Position numbers and translations under genes: made by a program. The notes below the pieces were generated by a model that saw only the letters and a program-made list of their open reading frames with translations, made no database searches and was not told the DNA's origin. A stretch of 6,808 nt of DNA from Pseudomonadota bacterium. GTDB taxonomy: Bacteria > Pseudomonadota > Alphaproteobacteria > Rhizobiales > Xanthobacteraceae. The stretch covers positions 1 through 6,808 of the forward strand of contig JAEYVN010000527.1 of the NCBI GenBank assembly GCA_023431725.1. The letters run 5' to 3'. This document shows positions 5,012 to 6,808 of the stretch, piece by piece. Positions within the stretch are counted from its first letter, which is position 1, and each line of letters starts with the position of its first letter.

Positions 5012-6622
5012 TCACGCCCGTCCCGTCGGATACGGCACGGTGTCGGTGTGTTCGATTTCGAGCTGCACCAGCCGCTCCATCAGTTTGCCCTTCAGTGCGG
5101 CATGCTCGGGATTGTCCCAGAGATTGTCGAACTCGCCCGGATCATTGACGAGATCGTACAGCTCGCCGGATTTTGAATCCGACATCACCGTCATGCGGTA
5201 ACGGGCGTCGACGATGGTGTGCCAGCGCGGCATCGTATCGACATCCTTGTCCGGCATCTGATGCTCGTACTGCACGAAGGCGCAATCGCGCACCGGCCTG
5301 CCGTGCGGTCCCATCGCCGGAAGCAGGCTTTTGCCCTGCATGCCGACATAAGGCTGGATGCGGGCGCGATCGAGGATGGTCGCCGGAATATCGAGCGTCG
5401 AACCGAGCGCATCGGTGCGTGCTGCCGCCGGCGCCTGCGGGTCCGACCAGATGAACGGCACATGCAGGATGCTTTGATATTGCTCCGCGCCCTTCAACAG
5501 CAGGCGGTGATCGCCGAGATGATCGCCGTGATCGGTGGTGAAGATGATCACGGTGTTGTCGCGCTGACCTGATTCATCCAGCGCCTGGAGAACGCGGCCG
5601 ATGGCATCGTCGACACAGGCGATCATGCCGCAGGTCAGCGCCTGCGCTTCCTGCGCCTCGCGGGCCGACACGCCGATGGTGCGCATGCCGTTGAGCTGGG
5701 CCTTGCCGCTGGCGCGCTCCTCGATCGTATCCTGCACATGCTGCGGCGGCGTCCAGTCATTGCGCCTGAACGCTTCCGGCACCGGGAATTGCTCGGGCTT
5801 GTACATGTCCCAGTATTTGCCGGGCGGATTGAACGGATGATGCGGGTCGGGAAACGACACGGTGAGGAAGAACGGCGCATCATCGGACTTGCGCGCTTTA
5901 AGATATTCTTGCGCGCGCTCGCCGAGATAATTCGTCGAATAGAGCTCTTCCGGGATCTGCGTGCGATAGGCCTGCGGCACGCTGTAATCGTGCGGCAGGC
6001 TGTTCTTCGGACCGAGAAGATTGACGGCTGCAGGGTTCTTCGCGTGCAGCCAGGCCTGATAATCGCCGCCGACCGCATCGCCATGGCCGGTGACGATCTC
6101 GACATGGTCGTAGCCGTAGAAGGGCGTGGCGATATGCGCACCCGGCGTTTCCCAGTAGGCCGGCTGTTCCTGGCTATAGACCTGACCCGTAAGGTCTACG
6201 CGCATGGCCTGGCGCAAGGCCGGGGAAGGCTGGTGATAGCCGTCGCGCAGGGGGGCGGGTTTCGACGTCGGTGGAATGCCGGTGAAATTCTGCAAATGGC
6301 TTTTGCCGATCAGGGCGGTGTCGTAGCCGGCGTCGCGCAGCAGATCGACAAAAGTGACGGCGTCGCGTGACAACGGCGTGCCGTTGGCGCGCACGCCGTG
6401 AACCGCCGGCATGCGGCCGGTCATCAGCGTCGCGCGGTTGGGCATGCAGACCGGGCTCGCGACGTAGAATCTCTCATACAGCGTGCCACGCGCCGCAATG
6501 GAATCGATGTGCGGCGTTTTGAGAATCGGATGGCCGTAGCAGCCGAGATAATCGGCCCTGTGCTGGTCGGTGATGAAGAGGATGAAATTCGGACGAGAGG
6601 GGCCGGGTTGTCTCGTTGTCAT
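5012..6622 (-). CDS. Sulfatase family hydrolase (PF00884, formylglycine type)
   Basis: This encodes 536 residues with the alkaline-phosphatase-like sulfatase fold, hydrolysing sulfate esters or sometimes phospho- or phosphonate esters. Visible landmarks are the metal-binding start NFILFITDQHRADYLGCYGH (Asp19, Gln20); the active-site motif SPVCMPNRATLMTGRMP, where Cys59 in C-x-P-x-R would become formylglycine with Arg63 nearby; GKSHLQ with Lys107 and His109; FPDPHHPFNPP with His261 and His262; and the second metal site TTDHGDHLGD with Asp364 and His365, followed by Lys377. The C-terminal subdomain includes ELYDLVNDPGE. No signal peptide is seen, so a cytoplasmic enzyme is expected. The motif differs from CAPARAS of choline sulfatase and from CGPARAS of Rhizobium phosphonate monoester hydrolase, as I recall them. 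AGGA lies 4 nt before the ATG. No maturation enzyme gene is present. The substrate is unknown. Confidence 0.93.
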   Translation of the reverse strand: MTTRQPGPSRPNFILFITDQHRADYLGCYGHPILKTPHIDSIAARGTLYERFYVASPVCMPNRATLMTGRMPAVHGVRANGTPLSRDAVTFVDLLRDAGYDTALIGKSHLQNFTGIPPTSKPAPLRDGYHQPSPALRQAMRVDLTGQVYSQEQPAYWETPGAHIATPFYGYDHVEIVTGHGDAVGGDYQAWLHAKNPAAVNLLGPKNSLPHDYSVPQAYRTQIPEELYSTNYLGERAQEYLKARKSDDAPFFLTVSFPDPHHPFNPPGKYWDMYKPEQFPVPEAFRRNDWTPPQHVQDTIEERASGKAQLNGMRTIGVSAREAQEAQALTCGMIACVDDAIGRVLQALDESGQRDNTVIIFTTDHGDHLGDHRLLLKGAEQYQSILHVPFIWSDPQAPAAARTDALGSTLDIPATILDRARIQPYVGMQGKSLLPAMGPHGRPVRDCAFVQYEHQMPDKDVDTMPRWHTIVDARYRMTVMSDSKSGELYDLVNDPGEFDNLWDNPEHAALKGKLMERLVQLEIEHTDTVPYPTGRA

Positions 6623-6808
6623 CTGATCCTGGCTTTTGATCTTTGCTATTGGTTCTGGCTTTTAAGGGCATTGCAGAGACGGAGCAGCGGGCTGACCGCG
6701 CCGGAATGGTGTCGCGCGGGCGATGGCCGAAAGACAATGATATTTTCGATCGGGCCCATGCCGGTTTGGTTATGGTCTGGCGTCATTGCGGCTTGCTGCG
6801 ACGCGACG

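Noticed and set aside
5738..6370. 210-residue plus-strand open frame inside the sulfatase gene
   Set aside because: It is antisense to the sulfatase, whose motifs span this region. The frame is a GC-bias shadow with no recognisable domain.
6646..6786. 46-residue minus-strand frame upstream of the sulfatase
   Set aside because: It has no ribosome-binding site, no recognised sequence and ordinary composition. It could be chance, and the window ends too close to judge.

Overview
The window looks like chromosomal DNA from a high-GC alphaproteobacterium, most likely Hyphomicrobiales (Bradyrhizobium, Rhodopseudomonas, Pseudolabrys or Xanthobacteraceae type). The reasons are the murA and DUF2948 neighbourhood, an orphan tripartite-tricarboxylate (TTT/Bug) binding protein, GC-rich codon use and GTCCCGG-type intergenic palindromes. 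This placement is inferred from gene content and is not a database result.

Left part (1-1243): a small, uncertain open frame with a coiled-coil-like start and a proline-rich tail (18-224); a complete tRNA-Thr(GGU) on the minus strand (286-360); a small exported protein with a signal peptide and two cysteines (498-737, minus); a set of 13-bp tandem repeats (894-932); and a 60-residue highly charged small protein (962-1144) just upstream of murA.

Middle (1244-3481): murA encodes the first committed enzyme of peptidoglycan synthesis, with all key residues in place. A strong 12-bp hairpin separates it from a convergent SemiSWEET sugar-transporter gene (2609-2872, minus). Divergent from that is a DUF2948 gene (3011-3481). 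In many Hyphomicrobiales DUF2948 lies between murA and hisD, but here hisD does not follow. DUF2948 instead ends in tandem repeats that duplicate its last codons and stop, followed by a hairpin and a gene-poor stretch of about 400 bp.

Right part (3482-6808): the gene-poor stretch carries two ATCCGGAT palindromes 19 bp apart and a perfect 9-bp inverted repeat. It leads into an exported TTT/Bug solute-binding protein (3887-4867). Two long GTCCCGG...CCGGGAC hairpins (4883-4925 and 4952-5007) fill the gap to a convergent formylglycine-type sulfatase gene (5012-6622, minus) with no evident signal peptide. The last 186 bp hold no gene that can be supported.

The core genes serve cell-wall synthesis and translation. 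The TTT protein and sulfatase look like accessory uptake and catabolic functions placed next to a conserved block. No clear previously undescribed multi-gene system is visible. The best leads are the small charged protein before murA, the repeat-rich synteny break after DUF2948, the possible operator pair, and the palindromes on either side of the TTT gene.
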